DNA of 14,755 nt from an uncultured Porphyromonadaceae bacterium. Its GTDB lineage: Bacteria; Bacteroidota; Bacteroidia; Bacteroidales; Muribaculaceae. Made by a program: the position numbers and the translations under genes. The notes under the pieces are model-generated. The model was not told the origin of the DNA and ran no database searches. It saw only the letters and a list, made by a program, of their open reading frames with translations. Positions 1 to 7,455 of the stretch are shown here, piece by piece. The stretch lies in the NCBI GenBank assembly GCA_947175225.1, contig CAMWLX010000039.1:1-14755 (forward strand), written 5' to 3'. Numbering within the stretch: the stretch's first letter is position 1; every line of letters begins with the position of its first letter.

Positions 1-51
1 CACTTATATAACAACTTCGGGGTCTATGATCCCTTATTTATTCAGCAGTCG

Positions 52-97
52 CTTAATTTAGTGACATTAATATAAATATTAATGTCACTAAATTAAG
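52..97. repeat. 46-base palindrome (22-base perfect inverted repeat, 2-base gap)
   Basis: Bases 52-73 and 76-97 are exact reverse complements, separated only by AA at 74-75. The arm contains the core TTAGTGACATTAATAT. A further copy of the arm lies at 165-186. The element lies beyond the 3' end of the AraC-type gene and outside any coding frame I can support. It could be an operator for a gene beyond the left edge, a cruciform, or part of a small mobile or intergenic repeat. It has no terminal T-run, so an ordinary intrinsic terminator is less likely. Confidence 0.9.
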
Positions 98-119
98 ATA
101 GTTTAAGACGCTTAATGAC

Positions 120-134
120 GCGCACGGAGTGCGC
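120..134. repeat. GC-rich 6-base hairpin
   Basis: GCGCAC at 120-125 and GTGCGC at 129-134 form a perfect stem with a GGA loop. It sits between the palindrome at 52-97 and the extra arm copy at 165-186. A shorter complementary pair, TTAAGAC at 103-109 and GTCTTAA at 163-169, encloses it, so the whole 76-186 interval could fold into one nested structure. No function is assigned. Confidence 0.7.
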
Positions 135-164
135 TAACTACATTGCTTGACGCCGTAAATTGGT

Positions 165-186
165 CTTAATTTAGTGACATTGATAT
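165..186. repeat. Third copy of the palindrome arm
   Basis: This 22-base block matches the left arm at 52-73 with one A-to-G change at position 182. It is a direct repeat of the left arm and an inverted repeat of the right arm at 76-97. Together with 76-97 it flanks a 67-base segment (98-164) in inverted orientation. I see no gene in 187-272. Confidence 0.85.
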
Positions 187-272
187 TAGTAGATAGACAG
201 CAGATTTATATTTCGTGCCAAGATGATTGTGTACTCGGCAGGGTGGAGGAATTCCAACACGGAAATGTGGGG

Positions 273-1223
273 CTAATTATCGTGGGAGGGTTGGAGATTT
301 CCTGAGCGATAGGCTTTGGGAGAGATGCCGGTGTGTTGGCGGAAGAAGGTTCCGAAAAATGACTGGTTTGTGAAGTTCAGAGCTTCACTGATCTGCTGAA
401 TTGTCAGGTTGTGGTCTGCAAGGAGAGCCTTTGCCTCCAATATTACCTGTCGGCATATCCATTTGTGTGGAGTTTCGCCGGATAACTCCGTAACGACTTG
501 TCCGAGGTACTTAGGTGAGATGCAAAGTTGACGGGCATAGAATGAAATTTCTCTTTGTTTGGTGGCATATTTCCCGACAAGAAGAAGGAAATCGCGGATA
601 ATTATCTGCTTTCGCGACATAGACCTCTCCGCTGGATGGTTATCTTTCAGTTCGTCGGCCAGGATACATTCTATCGCCTGCAGCTCAAACCATATCATCT
701 CATTCTTGAAAGTGAAATCATGCTGCCTTAATCTGTTATTGATGACCTTATATATAGAGAAAATATCATTCATATCCTCGGGCCGGAGTTTAATGACGGA
801 TGTATCGAGAAACTTAGTGAAATCCATCTTTGACATTCGTGATGAATGGAATGAGCCGATAAAACTGCTTGTGAATCCCATAATGAAAAGACGAATTGTG
901 GGGTCCATACTCAAACCGGTGGTGATCGTTCCTTCATGCACAATTAGCATTTCCCCTGCATTTAGGGTATGGGAGACGAGGTTGATCTGAATATTCATCT
1001 TTCCACTTATGCAGAAAAGCATCATCGTGAAGCGCATCTTAAAAGGCGTTCCTATCTTCAGATTCTCGATTGAATCTATGTAATCCCGACTTAAGAATGT
1101 GTCGGAATCAAGATTGTCGGATGCGATAAATCCTGAATCTGAACCAATAACATTACTAATCTTGGCAATTTCTTCGATATTGAGTTCGTCAAGATTTTTA
1201 TCTGCAATCATTTCCTGAGACAT
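273..1223 (-). CDS. AraC-family transcriptional regulator
   Basis: A 316-residue protein with an N-terminal sensing domain and a C-terminal AraC/XylS DNA-binding domain. The two helix-turn-helix units lie at about residues 226-248 (ISFYARQLCISPKYLGQVV) and 274-296 (TIQQISEALNFTNQSFFGTF), followed by the family's usual HTGISPKAYR end. Residues 1-200 resemble the poorly conserved cupin-like ligand domain of many Bacteroidales members. I see no transmembrane segment, so it is cytoplasmic. It is divergent from the efflux operon with 284 bases between starts, which makes it the natural candidate regulator of that operon. That link is inference from position. The start at 1223 gives the longest frame. 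A shorter start at Met-5 is possible, and no clear ribosome-binding site decides. The ligand is unknown. Confidence 0.9.
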   Translation of the reverse strand: MSQEMIADKNLDELNIEEIAKISNVIGSDSGFIASDNLDSDTFLSRDYIDSIENLKIGTPFKMRFTMMLFCISGKMNIQINLVSHTLNAGEMLIVHEGTITTGLSMDPTIRLFIMGFTSSFIGSFHSSRMSKMDFTKFLDTSVIKLRPEDMNDIFSIYKVINNRLRQHDFTFKNEMIWFELQAIECILADELKDNHPAERSMSRKQIIIRDFLLLVGKYATKQREISFYARQLCISPKYLGQVVTELSGETPHKWICRQVILEAKALLADHNLTIQQISEALNFTNQSFFGTFFRQHTGISPKAYRSGNLQPSHDN

Positions 1224-1311
1224 GGGGCATTGTGTTATTATTAATGATCATGTTTCCATTCTTTCCCTTTATAATACGTCAAATGGAAGAAAATATTGTC
1301 AATAAATACCA

Positions 1312-1358
1312 TAAAATTGTTTTAAAATACGATATTGCGGTATTTTAAAACAATTTTA
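1312..1358. promoter_or_regulatory. 19-base perfect dyad in the divergent regulator/efflux spacer
   Basis: Bases 1312-1330 and 1340-1358 are exact reverse complements (core TTGTTTTAAAATAC) around a 9-base centre. The element lies between the divergent starts of the AraC-type gene (1223) and the adaptor gene (1508), with its right arm ending 37 bases before the putative -7 box at 1396. A regulator binding site is the simplest reading. AraC proteins more often bind direct repeats, so another dimeric regulator is also possible. It could alternatively be a small insertion. Confidence 0.75.
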
Positions 1359-1395
1359 AATCCAAATCAGACACGCCCATTCTCTGAGTGCATAC

Positions 1396-1403
1396 TAATT
1401 TTG
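1396..1403 (+). promoter_or_regulatory. Possible Bacteroidales -7 box of the efflux operon
   Basis: TAATTTTG matches the Bacteroidales -7 consensus TAnnTTTG. It lies between the two dyads and would give a leader of about 100 bases that carries the second dyad. I find no TTTG-type -33 element at the expected distance, so this is tentative. An activator-dependent promoter would be consistent with a missing -33 box. Confidence 0.35.
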
Positions 1404-1427
1404 CACAAAAAATAATAGACATTATTT

Positions 1428-1481
1428 CAAATAAATTTTGGATATACGCGCAGGTGCGCACGCATATGCAAAATTTATTTG
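1428..1481 (+). promoter_or_regulatory. 54-base imperfect palindrome in the efflux operon leader
   Basis: The outer arms CAAATAAATTTTG (1428-1440) and CAAAATTTATTTG (1469-1481) are perfect 13-base reverse complements. Pairing continues inward with gaps: ATAT 1442-1445 with ATAT 1464-1467, CG 1447-1448 with CG 1461-1462, GC 1450-1451 with GC 1458-1459. It ends 26 bases before the adaptor ATG. As DNA it could be an operator. As RNA it would be a long leader hairpin that could affect translation or stability of the operon message. Confidence 0.7.
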
Positions 1482-1507
1482 AATCAAACTCTAATATAAG
1501 TTGAAGA

Positions 1508-2560
1508 ATGAAATGTAAATGGTTTCTTATACTCGGGCTCATAGTATGCGCTTGCGGGCATGAAAAGGTGGAAAAAGAACAGGACCTTCACAATGTTTAC
1601 GTAGTGTCTCCTTCTGACTATACTCCGGCACAGGAAAGAACTTTTGCCGGAGTTGTGGAAGAGAAAGGGGAGATCGGTGTCGGATTCAAGACTGCCGGCC
1701 AACTTAAGAAGATATGTGTAAAGGAGGGTCAAGCCATCCGCCCCGGACAATTATTGGCTGTGCTCGACGATTCGGATTACAAGTTGGGTGTGGAAGCGCT
1801 TCAGATTCAGTATGATCAGGTGAAGGATGAAGTGGAACGTGCTAAACGACTGTTCGAGAAGAAGAGTATGTCGGTGAACGATTATGAAAAGGCCGCCGCC
1901 GGATTGCGACAGCTCGGAGTGCAACTTCAGGTAAATAAAAACAAACTTGCCTATACACGTCTTACATCCCCGTGCGCCGGAGTTGTCGAATCAGTGAATT
2001 TCTCGGTCGGAGAGATGGTGGATGCCGGAACTTCGGTGTTTACCGTTCTCGACACGTCGCAGAAATCGGTTACCGTAGATATTCCCGCGTCGCTATATAT
2101 GCAAAGAGAGTCAATAAAGGCAATAACCTGCACATCAAACCATAACCCCGGAGAGACGTATCCGATGACGATGCTCTCTATTGTTCCGAAAGCCGACAGC
2201 AATCAGCTTTACAGGATGAAACTCGGATTCAGCGGAGGGGCTTCGGGGATTACACCGGGGATGAATGTCGAGGTAAGGATCGAATTCAACCGCAATGGAG
2301 AGGAGAAGATGAAGATTCCGTCAAGTGCTTTGTTCCGAAAAGGGGAAGCGGACTATGTATGGACGGTGAACGCAGATTCTACTGTAACGATGAGCAAGGT
2401 TGAGATCAATCCTCTCTACACTGGTTCGGAAGTCGAGATACTGTCGGGCTTGTCGCCCGATGCGAAGGTGGTACGCGCCGGGGTGAGAATGCTCCACGAA
2501 GGTGAGAAAATAAGAATCATCGGCAAACCGTCAAAAACTAACGTGGGAGGGATGCTATGA
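1508..2560 (+). CDS. RND efflux periplasmic adaptor (membrane-fusion lipoprotein)
   Basis: A 350-residue adaptor of the HlyD/AcrA class, which links an inner-membrane RND pump to an outer-membrane TolC channel. Residues 1-16 form a lipoprotein signal with a lipobox-like V-C-A-C ending at Cys16, so it is probably lipid-anchored. Two lipoyl-like halves are visible (about residues 46-90, with VKEGQAIRPGQLLAVLDD, and 150-185, with SPCAGVVESVNFSVGEMV). A helical hairpin rich in charged residues (about 91-150) separates them, and beta-barrel and membrane-proximal domains follow. Length is normal to slightly short for the family. It is the first gene of the operon, and its TGA overlaps the pump ATG (ATGA at 2557-2560), implying translational coupling. 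The substrate cannot be read from sequence. Confidence 0.93.
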   Translation: MKCKWFLILGLIVCACGHEKVEKEQDLHNVYVVSPSDYTPAQERTFAGVVEEKGEIGVGFKTAGQLKKICVKEGQAIRPGQLLAVLDDSDYKLGVEALQIQYDQVKDEVERAKRLFEKKSMSVNDYEKAAAGLRQLGVQLQVNKNKLAYTRLTSPCAGVVESVNFSVGEMVDAGTSVFTVLDTSQKSVTVDIPASLYMQRESIKAITCTSNHNPGETYPMTMLSIVPKADSNQLYRMKLGFSGGASGITPGMNVEVRIEFNRNGEEKMKIPSSALFRKGEADYVWTVNADSTVTMSKVEINPLYTGSEVEILSGLSPDAKVVRAGVRMLHEGEKIRIIGKPSKTNVGGML

Positions 2561-5500
2561 ACAGAATAACGAGATTCTTCATGGACAGAAGTGTATTGTT
2601 CTGGTCGTTTATGGTCATAATTATCATAGCGGGGGTCTTGTCTTTCCTCTATATGCCTAAGTTGGAGGACCCGGCGGTTGCACCCAAGCAGGTGATAGTT
2701 GTTGTGCCTTATCCCGGAGCTTCGGCGCATGAGGTGGAAATGAATGTGGCCCAGCTGATGGAAGATGAGCTGCGGACTTTGCCCGATGTCTACAAGATTA
2801 AGACCGAGGCACAGGACGGGATGGCGATGATCACTGTGGAGTTCAAGATGACGGTGATGCTTGAGGACCTTGAACAGCATTTTGATCTTCTGCGTCGTAA
2901 AGTGGAAGGGATAAAGGGGCGACTCCCCGCGGGCACCTACGATCCGATTGTGATGGATGATCTGATGGATGTCTACGGCATATTTTATGCCCTCACAGGG
3001 GAAGGGTATTCATATCCTGAACTTGAGCGATATGCAAAGTATATCAGACGCGAACTCTCGGATGTTCCGGGTGTGAAGAGGATATCGATATCGGGTGTGC
3101 GCGATGAAACCGTAGACATCGTGATCTCTAAAGAGGAATTGGCGCGAAACGGGTTGATTCCGGTCCAAGTGATGATGGCCTTGAGTCAGGCTTCCAAACC
3201 TGTGAACGCCGGTGCGCTTGAGAATAACTCGGAAAGGTTAAGCCTGCGAGTGAGCGAAGGGGTCAACACTGTGGAAGATCTGCAGAATCTTTATATAAAG
3301 ACACCGGCGGGGAAACAGGTCAGACTTGGTGAGATAGCTAAAATCGAACGTACACTCGCCACGCCGCAGCGCAACGGCTTCTTCGTTAACGGTCAACCGG
3401 CGATTGCCATTGCCATTGCGATGGAAGGGGATGCCATTGTGCCCGATGTCGGGAAAGCTGTGGATGCTCGTTTGTCTGAGATAATGAAGAATGTGCCGGC
3501 GGGAATGGAGATTGAGAAAATATTCTTTCAGCCTGACAAGGTGGATGAGGCGATATCATCCTTTATGCTCAATCTCTTGGAATCTGTCATTATCGTTGTG
3601 TTGATTCTTATCTTCACAATGGGATGGCGAAGCGGTATGATCATCGGTTTCGGACTTATTCTCACCATTGCGCTCTCATTCCCGATACTTCTGCAGATGG
3701 GCACCACGCTGCAACGTATTTCGCTCGGTGCATTCATCGTGGCTATGGGGATGCTGGTCGATAATGCCGTCGTAATAATGGATGGTATCCTCGTTGATAA
3801 GAAAAGGGGCCTGAAGCCGGAGCAATATCTTTACAGGGTTGGTAAAAATACGGCTCTTCCTCTTTTAGGAGCTACAGTCATTGCCGCCGCTACATTCATC
3901 GCGATTTACCTCTCTCCCGACTCGGCGGGAGAGTATGCAGGTGACCTCTTCCTTGTGCTCTGTGTAAGCCTTCTCGCAAGCTGGGTGTTGGCGTTGGTTC
4001 AGGTTCCTGTGTGTGCTTCGGCGTGGCTACCGAAAGATGATGCCAAGAAGACAGGAAATGCTTCATCAGAGACTGTGTTGAATTCACCGATGCATCGCAT
4101 GGTGAGAAAAACAGTCAGCAAGCTTATTGCCTACAAATGGGTGACTATTGCGGTTGCAGCGGTTGTGCTTGGCGCAAGCTGCTACGGTCTGACGAAGATA
4201 AAGAACCTCTTTTTCCCTGATTTCGATTATAAGCAGTTTGTGGTGGAATGTTATTTCCCGTCGCAGACCTCTCCCGACTCGGTCATCAATGAGCTGGATT
4301 CAATGGCGCGGATACTCTCTGCCGACAAAGAGATAGAGAGGGTGGCGATAAGCACAGGTGGTCCTGCAGCCCGCTATTGCCTTGTGCGCCCCATGACATC
4401 GGGTGGTGATTGCTATGGCGAATTGCTTGTGGACTGCAAGGATTATAACGATGTGGTTAAAAAGATTCCCGGAATTCGAAAGGAACTGCGCGAGAAATTC
4501 CCTGACGCATATATCAGAATCAGAAAATATAACTTCTCCATCTCGTCGAGCCATACGGTTGAGGTGGAATTTGCCGGACCTGATCCCGAGGTGCTCCGCA
4601 ATCTGAGCGCACAGGCCGAGGATATTATGCGTAAATGCAAATATGTTGACCCTTATTCGGTGCAGAATAACTGGAATCCTACGGCAAGGACCCTTGTAGC
4701 GCAATATGACCACAGCGACGCGCTCCGTGCAGGGGTTAACCGAGAGGATGTTGCCAATGCGTTGTTGGCTGCCACGGATGGTATGCCTGTGGGCATCATG
4801 ACCGATGGCGACCACAATATGATTGTCAACTTCAAGGTGCGGAATTCTGATGGATCAGAAATCAAAGATCTCGGCGACATACCTGTGTGGAGCATGCTTA
4901 ACGTGCATCTCGACCCGTCGGAAATGAAAACGCAGATTATGACCGGGAATGCCGATAAGATTGCCGACAATGCACTGAAAACTGTACCGTTGAGTAGTGT
5001 TGCCAAAGATATAAAATTGGAATGGAGCGAAAATGCGGTCAAAAGATTGAACGGACGACGCGTGATCGAGGCTGAGTGTGATCCTAATCCTGAGAATAGC
5101 GATGCAACTCCGGCGAAGGTGATGTCGGAGATAAAGGATAAGATAGAAGCGATTCCACTCCCTGCGGGATACTCTATGCGCTGGGTAGGAGAAGGAGAGA
5201 TGCAGACCGAGGCCACGTCCAATGTGCTGAAGTTTATGCCGATCACCCTCTTCCTGATAATCATAATCCTGTTGCTCCTATTCAATAGTTGGCGAAAGGT
5301 GATACTTATATTGATATGCTTCCCGTTTGTGGTTGTCGGCATCGTCATTGCGCTTTTAGTTACCGACAGTCCGTTTACATTCATGGCGATCATCGGTATG
5401 ATGGGATTGATCGGAATGATGATCAAGAATGCCATCGTGCTTGTCGACGAGATCGGTCGATTGCAGAAAGAGGAGGGGATGCATCCCTATCATGCGGTGA

Positions 5501-5724
5501 TAGAGGCTACGGTGTCGAGGGTGCGCCCTGTGCTTATGGCTTCACTGACTACTATCGTCGGTATGATACCCCTGATATTCGATCCCATGTACGGATCTAT
5601 GGCAATAACAATCATGGGCGGTCTCACGGCCGGAACTGCAATCACATTGTTGCTGCTTCCGCTATTCTACACGGCGTTGATGAGAATTCGAAAACCTAAA
5701 ACAGACGTTAAAACCGATAAGTGA
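2557..5724 (+). CDS. RND-family efflux pump, inner-membrane permease
   Basis: A 1055-residue proton-driven pump of the AcrB-like (ACR_tran) superfamily, full length. The N-terminus carries TM1 (about residues 12-32), followed by the large porter domain. The TM2-TM6 block begins near residue 340, a second periplasmic loop fills the middle, and the last TM block begins near residue 895. The proton-relay motif in TM4 reads GMLVDNAVVIMDG, with Asp402 present but Asn403 where AcrB has its second Asp. The partner lysine in TM10 is present (MMIKNAIVLVDEIGR, Lys957). The Asp-Asn form occurs in several RND subfamilies, so the pump is probably active. It overlaps the adaptor gene by 4 bases and the TolC-like gene by one. 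The substrate is unknown: drugs, bile salts or detergents are possible, and heavy-metal export is less likely by sequence type. Confidence 0.95.
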   Translation: MNRITRFFMDRSVLFWSFMVIIIIAGVLSFLYMPKLEDPAVAPKQVIVVVPYPGASAHEVEMNVAQLMEDELRTLPDVYKIKTEAQDGMAMITVEFKMTVMLEDLEQHFDLLRRKVEGIKGRLPAGTYDPIVMDDLMDVYGIFYALTGEGYSYPELERYAKYIRRELSDVPGVKRISISGVRDETVDIVISKEELARNGLIPVQVMMALSQASKPVNAGALENNSERLSLRVSEGVNTVEDLQNLYIKTPAGKQVRLGEIAKIERTLATPQRNGFFVNGQPAIAIAIAMEGDAIVPDVGKAVDARLSEIMKNVPAGMEIEKIFFQPDKVDEAISSFMLNLLESVIIVVLILIFTMGWRSGMIIGFGLILTIALSFPILLQMGTTLQRISLGAFIVAMGMLVDNAVVIMDGILVDKKRGLKPEQYLYRVGKNTALPLLGATVIAAATFIAIYLSPDSAGEYAGDLFLVLCVSLLASWVLALVQVPVCASAWLPKDDAKKTGNASSETVLNSPMHRMVRKTVSKLIAYKWVTIAVAAVVLGASCYGLTKIKNLFFPDFDYKQFVVECYFPSQTSPDSVINELDSMARILSADKEIERVAISTGGPAARYCLVRPMTSGGDCYGELLVDCKDYNDVVKKIPGIRKELREKFPDAYIRIRKYNFSISSSHTVEVEFAGPDPEVLRNLSAQAEDIMRKCKYVDPYSVQNNWNPTARTLVAQYDHSDALRAGVNREDVANALLAATDGMPVGIMTDGDHNMIVNFKVRNSDGSEIKDLGDIPVWSMLNVHLDPSEMKTQIMTGNADKIADNALKTVPLSSVAKDIKLEWSENAVKRLNGRRVIEAECDPNPENSDATPAKVMSEIKDKIEAIPLPAGYSMRWVGEGEMQTEATSNVLKFMPITLFLIIIILLLLFNSWRKVILILICFPFVVVGIVIALLVTDSPFTFMAIIGMMGLIGMMIKNAIVLVDEIGRLQKEEGMHPYHAVIEATVSRVRPVLMASLTTIVGMIPLIFDPMYGSMAITIMGGLTAGTAITLLLLPLFYTALMRIRKPKTDVKTDK

Positions 5725-7037
5725 TGAAATCAAAATATATAGCATTATCTCTTCTCCTTGCTTGCGCTCCAACCATATACGGCAAAGAGACTCTGAAACT
5801 GACAGCCGATGACTGCTGCCGGATGGCTTTGGAAAGCAGCCAAAAGGTGTCGCGTCAGCAGCTTGCAGTACGCCAGGCTGATCTTGATAGGAAAGTGGCA
5901 GACATCTCTCGTCTGCCTAACGTGCAGGGAATGGCAACAGGGATGTATATGCTTCCCGACATGGATATGATGGGTATGAACGTGGAGATGCGTGGCGCCT
6001 ATATGGCGGGGTTGCAGATTACCCAACCCATCTATGCCGGAGGAAAAATAACGGCGGGCCGTCGATTGGCAAAAATCGGAAAGGAGGTGGCTGAGGAGCA
6101 GTTGCGTATGGACCGGATGGATGTGATGGCCGATGCTTTGCATTCTTATTGGACCTATGTGGCGGTGCTCGATAAGGTAAAGCTTACTGAAAGCTATTCG
6201 GCAATGATGGATACGTTGCTTCAGCAGACATCAGTAGCTGTGGAGGCCGGGCTCGCAACCGACAACGATCTGCTGCGAGTTACGGCAAAACGGAGCGAGA
6301 TTGCCTATCAGCGGAAGAAAGCAGAGAACGGAGCTGATCTTTGTCGTCTTGCATTGTGCAATGCCATGGGGGTCGACTTCGATTCAGAGATTATTCCTGT
6401 TGATGTTGCTCAACACTCAGAAAATGAGGGTTCTTTAGCAACGGATGTCTCAGCCCTTCCTGAGATTGCGTTGCTCCGCCAGAAGGTCAACGCTTCGAAG
6501 CAACAGGTGAAACTGACTCTCGGTGATTTCTTGCCGACGGTGGGTTTAAGCCTCGGATATAACTGGTATGGGAATATCAAGATGAAAGGTTATGCCGATG
6601 TCGGCGGTGGTATGATGGTGCCTTATACCACCACGATGAAGGATAATTTAGGCATGGCGATGTTGGCGGTTTCGGTGCCTATTTTCCACTGGGGAGAGGG
6701 AGCCAAGAAAGTGAAGAAAGCCCGGTTGGAGGTGGAGCGTTCGCAATTAGAACTTGACGAGAATTCCCGTCTACTTGAACTGCGGGCACATCAGGCGGCT
6801 TCCAACCTTGAGGACGGCAAGATGCTTATAAAAACTGCCGAAACGGCAATGAGTCAGGCGGAAGAAAACCTCAGGGTGATGCAGAACCGTTATGACGAGG
6901 GTATGTCGACTTTGACCGACCTGTTAGAGGCTCAAAGTCAATGGCAGCAAGCTCATAGTGATGTTATAGAAGCATCCACCCAGTATCAGATCTACAGGAT
7001 TGAATGGCTCCGGGCCGTAGGGCGTCTTGGCGAGTAG
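5724..7037 (+). CDS. TolC-family outer-membrane efflux channel
   Basis: A 437-residue outer-membrane factor, the exit duct of the tripartite pump. It has a Sec signal peptide (about residues 1-20, hydrophobic core IALSLLLACAPTIYG) and a mature start with TLKLTADDCCRMAL, typical of the first TolC helix. The signature LQITQPIYAGGKITAGRR lies near residue 100. The second-half repeat includes VSVPIFHWGEGAKKVKKA, and the alpha-barrel ends in NRYDEGMSTLTDLLEAQSQWQQA. I chose ATG at 5724, inside the TGATG stop/start overlap with the pump gene. A GTG one codon earlier (5721) is possible. Third and last gene of the operon: no further gene follows on the plus strand before the candidate terminator at 7125. 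Confidence 0.93.
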   Translation: MKSKYIALSLLLACAPTIYGKETLKLTADDCCRMALESSQKVSRQQLAVRQADLDRKVADISRLPNVQGMATGMYMLPDMDMMGMNVEMRGAYMAGLQITQPIYAGGKITAGRRLAKIGKEVAEEQLRMDRMDVMADALHSYWTYVAVLDKVKLTESYSAMMDTLLQQTSVAVEAGLATDNDLLRVTAKRSEIAYQRKKAENGADLCRLALCNAMGVDFDSEIIPVDVAQHSENEGSLATDVSALPEIALLRQKVNASKQQVKLTLGDFLPTVGLSLGYNWYGNIKMKGYADVGGGMMVPYTTTMKDNLGMAMLAVSVPIFHWGEGAKKVKKARLEVERSQLELDENSRLLELRAHQAASNLEDGKMLIKTAETAMSQAEENLRVMQNRYDEGMSTLTDLLEAQSQWQQAHSDVIEASTQYQIYRIEWLRAVGRLGE

Positions 7038-7045
7038 TATTAAAT

Positions 7046-7108
7046 TCATGCGTGGTAGGAGAAGTTGGGGTTTGAGAGCTCGGCGAGGTAGTGCCGTGCG
7101 ACTACTCT
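7046..7108 (-). pseudogene. C-terminal tail of a lost gene, convergent with tolC
   Basis: Twenty codons plus TGA read RVVARHYLAELSNPNFSYHA, cut off upstream by an in-frame TAG at 7109-7111. Codon choice is strikingly C-ending (CAC TAC CTC GCC, AAC CCC AAC TTC TCC TAC CAC), as in highly expressed Bacteroidales genes. The stop lies 8 bases from the tolC stop, a natural convergent arrangement. I do not recognise the family. The reading is inference from codon bias and could be chance. Confidence 0.3.
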
Positions 7109-7124
7109 CTATCTTTGAGGTTGC

Positions 7125-7172
7125 ATCGGCTGATATGTTCCGTGTCTATAACACCGAGCATACTCAGCCGAT
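7125..7172 (+). terminator. Candidate intrinsic terminator of the efflux operon
   Basis: ATCGGCTGA (7125-7133) pairs exactly with TCAGCCGAT (7164-7172). The stem continues past a one-base bulge with TATG/CATA and an inner GTGT/ACAC. A short T-rich stretch (TTCTTTTG) follows on the plus strand. It lies 88 bases after the tolC stop. The weak T-run and long loop keep this tentative. Confidence 0.4.
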
Positions 7173-7254
7173 TCTTTTGATGCAGCAGTATATCCGAATG
7201 ACAGCACATACGCAAGAATTATTGCTGTAATGTTATAGGCACACTTCAAGGTCT

Positions 7255-7306
7255 TTCGCGTAGTGTTTATACTTGATAACTTGACTGGGAACCATGACTA
7301 CGCGAA
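7255..7306. repeat. 10-base perfect inverted repeat, 32-base spacing
   Basis: TTCGCGTAGT (7255-7264) and ACTACGCGAA (7297-7306) are exact reverse complements, and two of the next three outward bases also match. The pair sits in the eroded region. It may be a hairpin, a recombination-site relic or coincidence. Confidence 0.5.
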
Positions 7307-7356
7307 CGATACAGTCATAGATTTCACTTATGAAAACGAAGATCGCATTAAGGATA

Positions 7357-7455
7357 TTAGTGATGGAGGGATCCATATTTAGCAGAGAATAGCTTGACGA
7401 AGTGGGAGCGGTTGCGGAAACCTACAGCTTTGCATGCAGAATAGTGAGGGAAGAG
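7357..7455 (-). pseudogene. AraC-type helix-turn-helix remnant
   Basis: The frame reads ACKAVGFRNRSHFVKLF followed by SAKYG. This fits the second helix-turn-helix of AraC-family or hybrid two-component regulators, whose pattern is GF-x-(N/D)-x-S-(H/Y)-F-x-(K/R)-x-F-x3-(Y/F)-G. The frame is closed on both sides: TAG at 7456-7458 upstream, and SLHH then TAA at 7357-7359, just where the usual S-P-x-x-(Y/F)-R end should come. Only about 25 residues survive. It is distinct from the AraC gene at 273-1223 (compare GFRNRSHFVKLF with NFTNQSFFGTFF), so it is not a local duplicate. The rest of the gene is not in the window. Confidence 0.6.

Noticed and set aside
4300..5435. Long minus-strand ORFs (171 and 260 residues) inside the RND gene
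   Set aside because: They are antisense shadows of a full-length pump with clear membrane and relay motifs. Their products show no family features.
7027..7230. 67-residue plus-strand ORF after tolC
   Set aside because: It overlaps the tolC end, starts inside it, covers the terminator-like hairpin, and is rich in Arg/Ser with no recognisable pattern.
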